From assembly GCF_009724245.1 (NCBI RefSeq), contig NZ_WNNK01000009.1, positions 1-64,000 of the forward strand: a stretch of DNA of 64,000 nucleotides. The letters are read 5' to 3'. The DNA is from Pseudomonas spelaei. Lineage in GTDB: Bacteria; Pseudomonadota; Gammaproteobacteria; Pseudomonadales; Pseudomonadaceae. The stretch's first letter is position 1; every line of letters begins with the position of its first letter. The position numbers were made by a program, and so were the translations under genes. The notes under the pieces were generated by a model. The model searched no databases. It saw only the letters and a program-made list of their open reading frames with translations, and was not told where the DNA came from. Of the stretch, positions 45,291 to 61,754 are shown in pieces.

Positions 45291-45316
45291 AAAAAGGCCA
45301 CCCGAAGGCAGCCTTT
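45286..45316 (-). terminator. Intrinsic terminator of lpxC / dcw cluster
   Basis: Read on the minus strand, AAAGGCTGCC, loop TTCG, GGTGGCCTTT form a 10-pair stem (two G-U pairs) closed by a stable UUCG tetraloop, followed by seven T. The T run on this strand overlaps the stop codon of the convergent cyclase gene. Confidence 0.9.
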
Positions 45317-45343
45317 AAAAACAAAAGGAAAGAGAGTTGTTAC

Positions 45344-46291
<948 letters not shown>

Positions 46292-46367
46292 TCAACAAAG
46301 GCTGGCGATAATAGCAGACCAGACCTTTGCTGAACACCAATCACCTTCATAGCCCTGATACATTCCA

Positions 46368-47555
46368 TTAATCGGCCTGACGACGCAGGAAAGCCGGGAT
46401 GTCCAGGTAGTCCAGATCATCTTGCGGATTCAAGCGAGTCGACGCAGCAGCACCGGCCTGAGCCTGGTTGCGCATCACGGTCGGACGATCCAGGTCACGG
46501 TAGTTCACCGACGGCAGTTCCTGGCGCGAAGGCGCTGGAGCAGCAGCCACTTGGCTGGTGTGAACGGTATTGTCGATAACCTTCACAGGCTTCTCGATTT
46601 TAGCGCCCAGACCGGTAGCCACGACCGTAACGTGCAGCTCGTCACGCATGTCCGGATCGATAACCGTACCGACCTTGACCATCGCGTGCTCGGAAGCAAA
46701 GGCTTCGATGATGCTACCCACGTCGGAGTACTCACCCAGGGACAGGTCAGGACCGGCGGTGATGTTCACCAGGATGCCGCGTGCACCTTGCAGGTTCACG
46801 TCTTCCAGCAATGGATTGCGGATCGCCGCTTCAGTCGCTTCACGCGCACGGTTCGGACCGCTGGCGCAGCCAGTGCCCATCATTGCCATGCCCATTTCGC
46901 TCATCACGGTACGCACGTCGGCAAAGTCGACGTTGATCATGCCCGGACGCTTGATGATGTCGGAGATACCGCGAACGGCACCGGCCAGTACATCGTCAGC
47001 CTTGGCGAAAGCCGACAGCAAGCTGGCGTCCTTACCGAGGATGGTCAGCAGCTTCTCGTTGGGGATGGTGATCAACGAGTCGACGCTTTCCGACAGCAGA
47101 CGGATGCCTTCATCGGCGATCTGCATGCGCTTGCGGCCTTCGAACGGGAACGGACGGGTCACCACTGCTACGGTGAGAATGCCCATTTCCTTCGCCACTT
47201 CGGCAATGATCGGCGCAGCACCGGTACCGGTACCACCGCCCATGCCCGTGGTGATGAACACCATATTGGTGCCCTGCAGCACTTCGGCAATACGCTCGCG
47301 GTCTTCCAGCGCGGCTTGACGGCCGACTTCCGGATTGGCGCCAGCACCCAGGCCCTTGGTCACGGCTGTGCCCAATTGCAGGATGGTGCGTGCACCGATG
47401 CTTTTGAGGGCCTGGGCGTCAGTGTTGGCGCAGATGAACTCAACGCCTTCAATGTTGCTCTTGACCATATGGTTGACAGCGTTGCCGCCGCCACCGCCGA
47501 CACCGATCACTTTAATAACCGGGCTTGCGGGGATGTTGTCTACGAGTTCGAACAT
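46368..47555 (-). CDS. ftsZ: Cell division GTPase FtsZ
   Basis: Tubulin-like GTPase forming the Z-ring, 395 residues. The signature GGGTGTGAAP (tubulin G-box) lies near residue 105, GVGGGGGNAVN is near the N-terminus, and the C-terminal tail LDYLDIPAFLRRQAD binds FtsA and ZipA. The variable linker (about 318-375) is Ala/Pro/Gln rich. It starts 79 bases after ftsA, the widest gap in this part of the cluster. Confidence 0.98.
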   Translation of the reverse strand: MFELVDNIPASPVIKVIGVGGGGGNAVNHMVKSNIEGVEFICANTDAQALKSIGARTILQLGTAVTKGLGAGANPEVGRQAALEDRERIAEVLQGTNMVFITTGMGGGTGTGAAPIIAEVAKEMGILTVAVVTRPFPFEGRKRMQIADEGIRLLSESVDSLITIPNEKLLTILGKDASLLSAFAKADDVLAGAVRGISDIIKRPGMINVDFADVRTVMSEMGMAMMGTGCASGPNRAREATEAAIRNPLLEDVNLQGARGILVNITAGPDLSLGEYSDVGSIIEAFASEHAMVKVGTVIDPDMRDELHVTVVATGLGAKIEKPVKVIDNTVHTSQVAAAPAPSRQELPSVNYRDLDRPTVMRNQAQAGAAASTRLNPQDDLDYLDIPAFLRRQAD

Positions 47556-47634
47556 TTTCCCTCTCCTTTCATTTCTCTAGTTTTTTCGCCTACTACATGC
47601 ATCTACAACAGTGAAACGGTGTTGCGGTAAATCT

Positions 47635-48897
47635 TTAGAAATTGCCTTTCACCCAGGCCTGCAACCGCTCCAACAACGGCGCTTTCGCTTCGTCGTCGCT
47701 TCTGTAGCTTTCGCGGTTGCCAATGCCCGACAGGGAAATGCCGTCGGTCTGCTTTTGCAGCCCGTACAACAGCAAGCCCACACCGGTGGAATAAATCGGG
47801 TTACGCACCACATCGCCCAGGCCTTTGACACCATGGGGCACGCCTAGGCGGACCGGCATGTGGAAGATTTCCTCGGCCAGTTCGACCGCGCCTTCCATCT
47901 TCGAGGTGCCACCGGTCAGCACGATGCCGGCCGGGATCAAATCTTCGTAGCCGCTGCGGCGCAATTCAGCCTGGATCAGGGTGAACAGCTCGTCGTAACG
48001 CGGCTCGACCACTTCGGCCAACGCCTGGCGGGACAGCTCGCGCGGTGGACGGTCGCCCACGCTTGGCACCTTGATGGTTTCACCGGCACCGGCCAGCTTG
48101 GCCAGGGCGCAGGCGTAACGGATCTTGATTTCTTCGGCGTACTGGGTCGGTGTGCGCAACGCCATCGCGATGTCGTTGGTTACCTGGTCGCCGGCAATCG
48201 GAATCACGGCGGTGTGACGGATCGCACCTTCAGTGAAGATCGCGATGTCGGTGGTGCCGCCGCCGATGTCCACCAGGCACACGCCCAGCTCTTTTTCGTC
48301 GTCGGTCAGTACCGAATACGCAGACGCAAGCTGCTCAAGAATGATGTCGTCGATTTCCAGGCCACAGCGGCGCACGCATTTTTCAATGTTCTGTGCGGCG
48401 TTGACGGCGCACGTCACCACGTGGACCTTGGCTTCCAGGCGTACACCCGACATGCCCAAAGGTTCCCGAACGCCTTCCTGGTTATCGATCACGTAATCCT
48501 GTGGCAGGGTGTGCAGCACCCGCTGGTCAGCCGGGATCGCTACGGCTTGCGCGGCGTCCAGTACTCGTTCCAGATCAGCCGAGCTGACTTCACGGTCACG
48601 AATCGCCACGATGCCGTGGGAGTTCAGACTGCGGATGTGATTGCCGGCAACACCGACAAACGCCGAGTGAATCCGGCAACCGGCCATCAGCTGCGCTTCT
48701 TCAATCGCGCGCTGGATCGACTGCACGGTGGATTCGATGTTGACCACCACGCCCTTCTTCAGGCCCCGGGACGGATGCGTGCCGATTCCGACGATTTCCA
48801 GCGTGCCGTCGTCCGCGACCTCACCTACCAGCGCCACCACCTTGGAGGTGCCGATATCGAGACCGACGATCATTTTGCCGCTTTGCACGTTTGCCAT
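47635..48897 (-). CDS. ftsA: Cell division protein FtsA
   Basis: Actin-like membrane tether for FtsZ, 420 residues. The phosphate-binding loops are GLDIGTSKV near the start and DIGGGTTDIA near residue 210. The basic amphipathic C-terminal helix (LLERLQAWVKGNF) is the membrane-targeting sequence. Begins 15 bases after ftsQ. Confidence 0.97.
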   Translation of the reverse strand: MANVQSGKMIVGLDIGTSKVVALVGEVADDGTLEIVGIGTHPSRGLKKGVVVNIESTVQSIQRAIEEAQLMAGCRIHSAFVGVAGNHIRSLNSHGIVAIRDREVSSADLERVLDAAQAVAIPADQRVLHTLPQDYVIDNQEGVREPLGMSGVRLEAKVHVVTCAVNAAQNIEKCVRRCGLEIDDIILEQLASAYSVLTDDEKELGVCLVDIGGGTTDIAIFTEGAIRHTAVIPIAGDQVTNDIAMALRTPTQYAEEIKIRYACALAKLAGAGETIKVPSVGDRPPRELSRQALAEVVEPRYDELFTLIQAELRRSGYEDLIPAGIVLTGGTSKMEGAVELAEEIFHMPVRLGVPHGVKGLGDVVRNPIYSTGVGLLLYGLQKQTDGISLSGIGNRESYRSDDEAKAPLLERLQAWVKGNF

Positions 48898-48912
48898 GGG
48901 TCCTGCCTCTTC

Positions 48913-49782
48913 TTAATTCTTCGCGACAGCGGGCTGCGCTGCCGTGGGCGCCGCAGCGGCCCGCCAGCCGACGGCCAGGCCGTTGGCGTAACGCAGGTCG
49001 ATGCTCGCAATGTTCGTAATCTGTTCTTTCAAGGTCTTTTCATAGATGGCGATAAAACGGCGCATCTTCTCCACCAAGTTGCCGCGTCCCAGCAACAACT
49101 CAATGCCCGGCCCAGAACTGCCGGCCCCGGTGGTCAAAAACCAGCTGCCCCGCTCGCGCAATTCCAGTCGCGCGATAGAGAAGCCCAGTGGCCGCAGCAT
49201 CTGGCTCAAGGCCTGGTACTGCTGCATCACTTGCTGTTGCGCCCGTTGTGGTCCGAACAACTGCGGCAGGTGTTCGTAGTTCGCCACTTCGCGAGGCGCG
49301 AATGCCTGGCCCTGGTTGTTCAACAACGCGCCATCACCCCAGCGGGCTACGGGCAGCTGTTCTTCCAGGCGGATCGTCACCTGATCCGGCCAAACCCGGC
49401 GCACTTCGGCGTGGGCAATCCACGGCATCTGTTCCAGTTCGGAACGCATGCCGGCCAGGTCGATGGTGAAGAAGCTCGCCGCCAGGTACGGGCTGATTCG
49501 CTGTTGCACCGCTTGCTGGCTGATGTAGCTCAAATCACCCTGCACACTGATCTTGGTAATCGGGCGATCAGCGTAAGGCAGCAGACGCTGGGCACCTTCG
49601 TAGGTGCCAAAACCCAAGGCCACCAACAACACCGGCCAGAACAACGCTTTGAGAAAACCAAAATTGGCTTTCGGCAGGCGCGCCGACATCGGCTCTTTAG
49701 CCACCATTCGGCTGGCACCCCGTGGCACCGGCTTGCGGCCGGGTGGCGGGGTTTGCTGATGACGAAGCGATGCGCCTTGCAT
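48913..49782 (-). CDS. ftsQ: Cell division protein FtsQ
   Basis: Bitopic inner-membrane protein of the FtsQLB complex that controls septal wall synthesis. The start at 49782 ([17 protein letters not shown]) has GAGG eight bases upstream and leaves 4 bases after ddlB; an upstream ATG at 49803 would overlap ddlB. The product has 289 residues: basic cytoplasmic tail, membrane helix about 45-65, POTRA domain ([15 protein letters not shown]) and beta domain. Confidence 0.94.
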   Translation of the reverse strand: MQGASLRHQQTPPPGRKPVPRGASRMVAKEPMSARLPKANFGFLKALFWPVLLVALGFGTYEGAQRLLPYADRPITKISVQGDLSYISQQAVQQRISPYLAASFFTIDLAGMRSELEQMPWIAHAEVRRVWPDQVTIRLEEQLPVARWGDGALLNNQGQAFAPREVANYEHLPQLFGPQRAQQQVMQQYQALSQMLRPLGFSIARLELRERGSWFLTTGAGSSGPGIELLLGRGNLVEKMRRFIAIYEKTLKEQITNIASIDLRYANGLAVGWRAAAAPTAAQPAVAKN

Positions 49783-49786
49783 GGTC

Positions 49787-52177
<2,391 letters not shown>

Positions 52178-52185
<8 letters not shown>

Positions 52186-53248
52186 GGGCCACCTCCAGGC
52201 AGATATCGACCACGGTGCGGGTGGCGTCAGGTTTGGCCAGGCGGCTTGCGGTGCTCGCCATGCTGTTCAGTCGTTCCGGTTGCATCAAAACCTCAGTCAG
52301 GCGTGCGGCCAAATCGGCGGCGCCAGTCGTTCTTTGCGGCAGCAGGAAGGCAGCGCCCTCCCCGGCCAAATATTCGGCGTTGCGGGTCTGGTGATCGTCG
52401 ATGGCGTGGGGCAAAGGCACCAGCAAGGACGGCAGACCGGCGGCGGCCAGTTCACTGACGGTCAACGCACCTGCGCGACAGACCACCAGGTCGGCCCAGC
52501 CATAGGCATGGGCCATGTCTTTGATGAAGGGCTGCACGTTGGCTTCAACCCCGGCGGCGCGATAGCGTTCGGCGGTCACTTCATCGTGGTTCTTACCGGC
52601 TTGATGGAACACCTCGGGACGCAGTTCCAGAGGAAGCTGCGACAGGGCTTCAGGCAGCAACTTGTTCAACGGTTCAGCACCGAGGCTTCCACCGAGGATC
52701 AGCAAGTGTGGCTTGCGACCGATCAGCGCCTGGCGCGCGATGGCCATGAACAGTTCGGTACGCACCGGGTTGCCGGTGGTACGGAGTTTGTCCGACGGGC
52801 CAAACGTGTTGGGGAACGCTTCGCACACCCGGGCAGCCAACGGTACCAGCAGGCGATTGGCGGTTCCGGCAACGGCATTCTGTTCGTGGACAATCACCGG
52901 CACGCCCGCGAGCCTGGCGGCGACACCACCGGGACCTGTCACATAACCACCAAAGCCCAACACACAGACCGGCTTCAGTTCACGAATGACTTTGCGCGCC
53001 TGCAACACAGCCTTGACCAGCACGAACGGCGCCTTGAGCAGAGACAACTTGCTCTTGCCCCGCAGGCCAGTGACGTTGATCAAATGCAGCGGCAAGCCGG
53101 CATTCGGTACCAATTCATTTTCAATACCGCGGGGCGTACCCAACCAATGCACCGTGTAGCCACGGGCCTGGAATTCACGGGCACAGGCCAGCGCCGGGAA
53201 CACGTGGCCACCGGTGCCGCCCGCCATGATCAGCACGTTAGCGCCCAT
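52178..53248 (-). CDS. murG: UDP-GlcNAc transferase MurG
   Basis: Peripheral membrane GT28 enzyme converting lipid I to lipid II, 356 residues from ATG 53248 ([20 protein letters not shown]). [10 protein letters not shown] is the acceptor-side glycine loop and [10 protein letters not shown] the second; the UDP-GlcNAc site is in [16 protein letters not shown]. The start lies within the end of ftsW by 11 bases. Confidence 0.96.
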
Positions 53249-54461
53249 GGTTCGGCTCCTCGGCGAAGTCGCTTTCGCTGAACTCCATCTCTTCACTGCC
53301 CAGGTGGGTGCGACTCTCCCACTCGATACGCAGCAGCAACCCGAGACAGGCGCAGCAAATCACCAACGAACTGCCGCCGTAACTGAGGAACGGCAAAGTC
53401 AGGCCCTTGGTCGGCAACAGGCCGACGTTCACCCCGATGTTGATCAGGAACTGGCCGATCCACAGGAACGCCAAGCCATAAGCCACATAAGCGGCGAAGA
53501 ACTGTTTGGCCTTCTCGGCCCACAAACCGATATACATGGCCCGCACGCAGACAAACACGAACAGTGCGACGGTGCACAGGGAGCCGACCACGCCCAGCTC
53601 TTCGGCGAGCACCGAGAACACGAAGTCCGTGTGGGCTTCCGGCAGGTAGAACTGCTTCTGCACGCTGTTGCCCAGGCCCACACCCAACCACTCACCACGA
53701 CCGAAGGCGATCAAGGCCTGGGTCAACTGGTAGCCGGAACCGAACTGGTCGGACCAGGGGTCGGTAAAGGTGATCAGACGGGCCATCCGGTAGGGTTGCG
53801 CCTGGACCAGGATCGTCACGGCCGCCACTGCCAGCCCCACCATCAAGGCAAAGCGGAACAAGCCCACACCACCGAGGAATAGCATTGCCGCGGCGGCGCC
53901 CATCATCACAACGGTGGCACCGAAGTCCGGTTCCATGAGCAACAGGCCAGCCATCGGCAGCAGCACGATGAACGGCTTGAAGAAGCCCATCCAGCTTTCA
54001 CGTACTTCTTTCTGCCGACGCACCAGGTAACCCGCGAGGTAGATCACCACAAACACCTTGGCGATTTCCGATGGCTGCACGTTGAATGCACCGAAGCCAA
54101 TCCAGCGCATCGAACCGTTCACCTCACGGCCGATGCCCGGCAGGATCACCATGATCAGCAAGCCAAAGGCACCGATCAGCATCAGCCAACCCAGGCGCTG
54201 CCAGGTGGCGATCGGAATCATCATGGTGACGATGCACGCGCCCAAGCCGATTACCAGGTAAACCAGGTGACGGATCATCATGTACAGCGTGTTGCCCGAC
54301 TGCACGGCGGCCACTTCCGAGGACGCCGAGGTAATCATCACCAGGCCCAGGCCCAGCAGCGCGAGGCAACCGGCGAGCATCGGGAAATCGAGGTCGATAC
54401 CGCGCCCGGTAATGATCGGCGACGGGTAAGGCTTGATGATATTTTTGAAGTCGATACTCAT
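53238..54461 (-). CDS. ftsW: Septal peptidoglycan polymerase FtsW
   Basis: SEDS-family lipid II polymerase that pairs with FtsI at the septum, 407 residues from ATG 54461 (MSIDFKNIIKPYPS), overlapping the murD stop (ATGA). About ten membrane helices; the conserved periplasmic loop contains QPSEIAKVF and the C-terminal SYGGSSLVI motif is present. The open frame extends further upstream into murD, but the overlap start is typical. Confidence 0.95.
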   Translation of the reverse strand: MSIDFKNIIKPYPSPIITGRGIDLDFPMLAGCLALLGLGLVMITSASSEVAAVQSGNTLYMMIRHLVYLVIGLGACIVTMMIPIATWQRLGWLMLIGAFGLLIMVILPGIGREVNGSMRWIGFGAFNVQPSEIAKVFVVIYLAGYLVRRQKEVRESWMGFFKPFIVLLPMAGLLLMEPDFGATVVMMGAAAAMLFLGGVGLFRFALMVGLAVAAVTILVQAQPYRMARLITFTDPWSDQFGSGYQLTQALIAFGRGEWLGVGLGNSVQKQFYLPEAHTDFVFSVLAEELGVVGSLCTVALFVFVCVRAMYIGLWAEKAKQFFAAYVAYGLAFLWIGQFLINIGVNVGLLPTKGLTLPFLSYGGSSLVICCACLGLLLRIEWESRTHLGSEEMEFSESDFAEEPNHGR

Positions 54462-55804
54462 GCCAAGGCCTCCACGGCGCGAGCGAACAGCTGGCCGCGC
54501 TCTTCGTAGTTCTTGAACATGTCGAAGCTGGCGCACGCTGGCGACAGCAGCACTGCATCACCTGGCTGGGCCACGGCCCGGCATTGAGCAATGGCTTCAT
54601 CCAACGATTGCGCACGAACCTGTTGCACCGAGTCGCCCAGGGCATCGGCGATCAAACCGGAATCACGCCCCATCAGCACCACGGCACGGCAGTTGGCCGC
54701 GACTGGACCTTTAAGGTCCTTGAAGTCAGCACCCTTGCCGTCGCCACCGGCGATCAGCACTACCTTGCCTTCGATGTCGGCACCGAGACCTTCAATAGCA
54801 GCCAATGCGGCACCCACGTTAGTGGCCTTGGAGTCGTTGTAATAGCTGACGCCATCCAGGTCACGTACCCACTGGCAGCGGTGTTCAAGGCCGGCAAAAG
54901 TGCGCAGGCTCGAGAGCATCGCGTCGAACGGCAAGCCCGCAGCATGACCGAGGGCCAGTGCCGCCAGGGCATTGGACTGGTTATGGGCGCCACGGATTTT
55001 CAGTTCACGCACCGGCATCAGGTTCTGGAATTCGAAGGCCAGGTATTTCTCGCCGTTCTCTTCACGAATACCGAAGGCCTTGAAGTCTGGCTTGCTCAAG
55101 CCGAAGGTCCAGCACGGCAGGCCTTCGCCCATCAGCGGACGGCTCAGGGCATCCTGGCGATTGACCACCACTTGCCGCGCACCACGGAAGATCCGGTGCT
55201 TGGCCAGGTGATAAGCCGGCAGGCCGCTGTAGCGATCCATATGGTCTTCGCTGACATTCAATACGGTGGCCACTTCGGCGTTGAGTTGGTTGGTGGTTTC
55301 CAGCTGGAAGCTCGACAACTCCATCACGTACAGATCGACGTCGTCGCGAAGCAGATCCAACGCCGGGGTACCGAGGTTACCGCCCACCGCCACACGTTTG
55401 CCGGCAGCCGCCGCCATCTCGCCAACGAGCGTGGTGACGGTGCTTTTCGCGTTGGAGCCGCTGATAGCCACAATCGGCGCTTTCGCGTTACGCGCGAACA
55501 GATCGATATCACCGGAGAGTTTCACACCACGAGCAGCCGCGGCTTGCAGGGCCGGTGTTGCCAACGCCAGGCCGGGACTCACGTAGAGCTCATCGGCACG
55601 GCAGAGGAAGTCGACATCCAGCTCGCCACAACGCACTTCCACATGCGGGTAGTCACGGCGCAGCGTGACCAGCTCCGGTGGATTTTCCCGCGTATCAGCC
55701 ACAGCGAACGACGTGCCCCGGTTCGCCAGGAAGCGAACCAGGGACATGCCGCTCTTGCCGAGGCCGACAACGATGCGGAAGTGGTCAGAAGCGATCAAGG
55801 ACAC
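54458..55804 (-). CDS. murD: UDP-N-acetylmuramoyl-L-alanine--D-glutamate ligase MurD
   Basis: Adds D-Glu to UDP-MurNAc-L-Ala, 448 residues. The N-terminal GLGKSGMSLVRFLANRG loop, P-loop GSNAKSTVTT (about residue 115) and YNDSKATNVGA are typical. Here the P-loop reads NAKS where many homologues have NGKS; this variant still keeps the Lys-Ser. Confidence 0.96.
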   Translation of the reverse strand: MSLIASDHFRIVVGLGKSGMSLVRFLANRGTSFAVADTRENPPELVTLRRDYPHVEVRCGELDVDFLCRADELYVSPGLALATPALQAAAARGVKLSGDIDLFARNAKAPIVAISGSNAKSTVTTLVGEMAAAAGKRVAVGGNLGTPALDLLRDDVDLYVMELSSFQLETTNQLNAEVATVLNVSEDHMDRYSGLPAYHLAKHRIFRGARQVVVNRQDALSRPLMGEGLPCWTFGLSKPDFKAFGIREENGEKYLAFEFQNLMPVRELKIRGAHNQSNALAALALGHAAGLPFDAMLSSLRTFAGLEHRCQWVRDLDGVSYYNDSKATNVGAALAAIEGLGADIEGKVVLIAGGDGKGADFKDLKGPVAANCRAVVLMGRDSGLIADALGDSVQQVRAQSLDEAIAQCRAVAQPGDAVLLSPACASFDMFKNYEERGQLFARAVEALA

Positions 55805-55810
55805 TCGTTT

Positions 55811-56893
55811 CTACCTCAGTTTCAGGGTGGCAAGGCCGACCAGGACCAGAATCACGGTGATGATCCAGAAACGGACAATCACGCGCGGCTCGGGCCAGCC
55901 CTTGAGTTCAAAGTGGTGGTGAATCGGCGCCATGCGAAACACACGGCGACCGGTCAACTTGAAGGAGGCCACTTGGATGACCACCGACAGGGTCTCCATC
56001 ACGAACACACCGCCCATGATGAACAGGACGATTTCCTGACGGACGATTACCGCGATGGTGCCCAGAGCCGCGCCGAGCGCCAGTGCGCCGACGTCGCCCA
56101 TGAAAACTTGTGCTGGATACGTGTTGAACCACAGGAAGCCGAGGCCGGCACCGATCAGCGCGCCGCAGAACACGATCAGCTCACCTGCGCCCGGTACGTA
56201 TGGGATCAACAGGTATTCCGCGAACTTCACGTTACCCGACAGGTAGCAGAAGATGCCCAGTGCACCGCCTACCATCACCGTTGGCATGATCGCCAGGCCG
56301 TCGAGGCCATCGGTCAGGTTGACCGCGTTGCTGGAGCCGACGATCACGAAGTAGGTCAGCACCACAAAGCCAACGCCCAACGGGATGCTGGCATCCTTGA
56401 GCATTGGCAGGATCAGGGTGGTTTCCACCGCACTTGGCGCAGTCATATAAAGGAAGATCGCTGCGCCGAGGCCGAACACCGATTGCCAGAAATACTTCCA
56501 GCGGCTTGGCAGCCCCTTGGAGTTCTTCTCGATCACTTTGCGGTAATCGTCGACCCAGCCGATGGCACCGAACAGCAGAGTCACCAGCAGCACGGTCCAG
56601 ACATAGCGGTTATGCAGGTCCGCCCAGAGCAAGGTGCTGATGCCGATGGACGACAGGATCAGCGCACCGCCCATGGTCGGGGTGCCGGACTTGGACAGGT
56701 GCGACTGCGGGCCGTCATTACGCACAGACTGGCCAATCTGCAGGTTTTGCAGAGTACGGATCATCCATGGCCCCAGAAACAGCGACAACGACAGCGCGGT
56801 CAGCACACCCAGAATCCCGCGCAGGGTCAGGTACTGAAAGACCGCGAAGCCTTTGTAGAACTGTTGCAGATACTCAGCCAGCAGCAGCAGCAT
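55811..56893 (-). CDS. mraY: Phospho-MurNAc-pentapeptide transferase MraY
   Basis: Polytopic inner-membrane enzyme making lipid I from undecaprenyl phosphate, 360 residues from ATG 56893 ([16 protein letters not shown]), which overlaps the last base of murF. Conserved aspartates in WVDDYRK and in [10 protein letters not shown]; the C-terminal HHHFELKGW motif is present. About ten membrane helices. Confidence 0.97.
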   Translation of the reverse strand: MLLLLAEYLQQFYKGFAVFQYLTLRGILGVLTALSLSLFLGPWMIRTLQNLQIGQSVRNDGPQSHLSKSGTPTMGGALILSSIGISTLLWADLHNRYVWTVLLVTLLFGAIGWVDDYRKVIEKNSKGLPSRWKYFWQSVFGLGAAIFLYMTAPSAVETTLILPMLKDASIPLGVGFVVLTYFVIVGSSNAVNLTDGLDGLAIMPTVMVGGALGIFCYLSGNVKFAEYLLIPYVPGAGELIVFCGALIGAGLGFLWFNTYPAQVFMGDVGALALGAALGTIAVIVRQEIVLFIMGGVFVMETLSVVIQVASFKLTGRRVFRMAPIHHHFELKGWPEPRVIVRFWIITVILVLVGLATLKLR

Positions 56894-58263
56894 TAATGTT
56901 TCTCCGTACTTGAGCCACACAAGGCCGCGACGACGTTTTCCATCACCGCGCTGCGCGATCCCTTGATCAAAATAGTGGTGTGTTTGTCTTGTTCAGCCGC
57001 GCCCAGCGCCTGGATCAGCTCGGCCTGGCTGGCGAAGTGCTGCGCGCCGGGGCCGAACGCTTTCACCGCGTGGACCATGTTCGAGCCCACGGCGTAAAGC
57101 GCATCGACCTTGCCGACGGCATAGCTACCGACTTCACGGTGAGCTTGTTCGGCCCAGTCACCCAGTTCGGCGATATCGCCCAGCACCAGCACCTTGCGAC
57201 CGGTAAAACCGGTCAGCAGGTCGACGGCGGCACAGATCGAGGACTGGTTGGCGTTGTAGGTGTCGTCGATGACGCGCATGCCATTGGTCGCCAACTGCGC
57301 CACGGTGCGGCCCTTGACCGGTTGCACCGCGCCCAGGCCGGTGGCGATGCCGAACAGCGACACACCCAGAACATGAGCGGCGGCAGCGGCAGCCAGCGCA
57401 TTGGCGACGTTATGGTTACCCAGCAAATTCAGTTGAACGCGCTCGTCACCTTGTGGGGTGTGCAGGGTGAACGCCGGGCAGCCACGGGCGTCGACGGCAA
57501 TAGCCGAGGCGTGGAAATCAGCTGCCGCGTTATGTACCGAGAAGCTCAAGACCTTGCGACCGGCGGCGCGTACACGCCAGGTTTCGAAGGCCTTGTCGTC
57601 GAGGTTCAGCACCGCCGTACCGGAAGCGTCGAGGCCTTCGAGGATTTCACCCTTGGCTTCGACGATTTTTTCCGGGCCGCCGAACTCACCAACGTGGGCG
57701 GTGCCAGCGTTGGTGATCACGGTAACGTGGGGTTTGGTCATGGCCACGGTGTAGGCAATTTCACCGATACGCGACGCACCCAGTTCGATCACGGCAGCCG
57801 TGTGTTCAAGCGCCAGCTCCAGCAGGGTCAGCGGGACGCCGAAATCGTTGTTCAGGTTGCCACGGGTAGCCAGCACCGGCCCGCGCGTGCGCAAGATACC
57901 GGCAAGCAGTTCCTTGACCGTGGTTTTGCCGCTGGAACCGGTCACCGCAGCAACAGGCTTGCTGTAGGCAGCACGGTTCAGGGCACCCAACTGGCCGAGG
58001 GCCAGACGGGTATCGGCCACCAGCAATTGCGGCAATGCCGAATCCGCGACTTCGCGCTGGACCAAGGCACCGACCGCGCCTTTGGCGGCGACATCATTGA
58101 GATAGTCATGACCGTCGAAGCGCGGACCGGCCAGCGCGACGAACAATTGCCCTGGCTTGATGGCCCGGCTGTCGATGCTGACGCCGTTGAAGCTGCAATC
58201 GCTCGACAACAGGCGTGCCGACAAAGCTTCGGTCAGTTCGCTGAATTTCAGGGCCTTAAGCAT
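56893..58263 (-). CDS. murF: UDP-MurNAc-tripeptide--D-Ala-D-Ala ligase MurF
   Basis: Adds the D-Ala-D-Ala dipeptide made by DdlB, 456 residues. The P-loop is [12 protein letters not shown] (about 107-118), and [10 protein letters not shown] is the family motif. Begins eight bases inside the end of murE. Confidence 0.97.
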   Translation of the reverse strand: MLKALKFSELTEALSARLLSSDCSFNGVSIDSRAIKPGQLFVALAGPRFDGHDYLNDVAAKGAVGALVQREVADSALPQLLVADTRLALGQLGALNRAAYSKPVAAVTGSSGKTTVKELLAGILRTRGPVLATRGNLNNDFGVPLTLLELALEHTAAVIELGASRIGEIAYTVAMTKPHVTVITNAGTAHVGEFGGPEKIVEAKGEILEGLDASGTAVLNLDDKAFETWRVRAAGRKVLSFSVHNAAADFHASAIAVDARGCPAFTLHTPQGDERVQLNLLGNHNVANALAAAAAAHVLGVSLFGIATGLGAVQPVKGRTVAQLATNGMRVIDDTYNANQSSICAAVDLLTGFTGRKVLVLGDIAELGDWAEQAHREVGSYAVGKVDALYAVGSNMVHAVKAFGPGAQHFASQAELIQALGAAEQDKHTTILIKGSRSAVMENVVAALCGSSTEKH

Positions 58264-59718
58264 GGGCCACCTCCCACGCGGTCAAGGCGTGATCAGCCTC
58301 GACCAGATCGGAGAAGTCATGGCGCTCGCCGTTGATTTCCTGATAGTCCTCGTGACCTTTACCAGCCAATACCACCACGTCGTCAGCACTGGCGCTGGCG
58401 ATCAGTTGAGCAATGGCGGCGCCACGACCGGCAACAAAGGTCACCTTCGAAGCGTCGACAAAACCTGCGCGGATGTCATCGAAAATCTGGCTCGGCGCTT
58501 CGCTACGAGGGTTATCGTCAGTCACGAGCACGCCGTCCGCCAAGCGCTCGACAATTTCTGCCATCAGGGGGCGTTTGCCGCGGTCGCGGTCACCGCCACA
58601 GCCGAACAGGCACAGCAACTTGCCTTTGGCGTGAGGACGCAGGGCCAGCAGGACTTTTTCCAGGGCATCCGGAGTGTGGGCGTAATCAACCACCACCAAC
58701 GGCTGTGTGCCACCACCGAGGCGCTGCATCCGCCCGGCCGGGCCTTCAAGCTTTGGCAGGACCCGGAGGATTTCGTCCAGGGCGTAATCCAGACCGAGCA
58801 ACGCGCCGATGGCGGCGAGAACGTTGCTCAGGTTGAAGCGACCGAGCAAGGTGCTGCGCAAGTGGTGTTCGCCCTGAGGCGTAACCAGCGTGGCGCGCAC
58901 GCCTTCATCATCAAACTGGGCGTTACGGCAATACAAGTACGCGCTGGCGTCTTCCAGGCTGTAGCTGATCAGTCGCGCTTCGCTTTCCTGGGCAGCCAAT
59001 TGCCGACCGAATTCGTCATCCAGGTTCACCACCCGGCAGCTCAGGTCATTCCAGGCAAACAGCTTGGCCTTGGCGGCAGCGTAGGCCTCCATGGTGCCGT
59101 GGTAATCCAGGTGATCGCGAGACAGGTTGGTCATCACCGCCACGTCGAATGCCAGGGCGGTCACGCGACCTTGATCAAGACCGTGGGAGGAAACCTCCAT
59201 GGCAACCGCCTTGGCACCGGCCTTTTTCAGGTCGGCCAGGGTTGCCTGCACGGCGATCGGGTTGGGCGTGGTGTGCAGGCCGCTTTGCAGCGCGCCGTAG
59301 AAACCAGTGCCCAGGGTACCGACGATGCCGCAGTGCTGGCCCAGCAGGTCAAGGGCCTGCGCGACCAATTGGGTCACGCTGGTCTTGCCGTTGGTACCGG
59401 TAACGCCAATCAGGTTCAGGGTACGGCTCGGGTCACCATAAAAGCGCCCGGCGATATCCGACAGCTGCGCCGCCAAGCCCTTGACCGGAATCAACGGTAC
59501 ATCGGTGATCGGCAGTACGGTGGCGCCTTCGACTTCATAGGCGACGGCTGCCGCCCCACGTTGCAGAGCGTCAGCGATATGGGCACGACCATCGAACTTG
59601 CCGCCCGGCACCGCCAGGAACAGGTCACCGGCACGCACATTGCGGCTGTCCAGGGTCAACTCGCGAATCAGCAGATCGCGGCCAGCGTGGGCAAAAATCT
59701 TGTTCAGGCTAAGAGACA

Positions 59719-59719
<1 letters not shown>
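58256..59719 (-). CDS. murE: UDP-MurNAc-dipeptide--meso-DAP ligase MurE
   Basis: Adds the third stem residue; 487 residues. The P-loop is GTNGKTSVTQ (about 109-118). The DDNPRSE motif near residue 405 is the meso-diaminopimelate selector, as expected for a Gram-negative wall. The start codon overlaps the ftsI stop. Confidence 0.97.

Positions 59720-61750
<2,031 letters not shown>

Positions 61751-61754
<4 letters not shown>

Noticed and set aside
54584..56896. 770-residue antisense frame over murD/mraY
   Set aside because: Shadow of two conserved genes; Gln/His-rich product without a domain.
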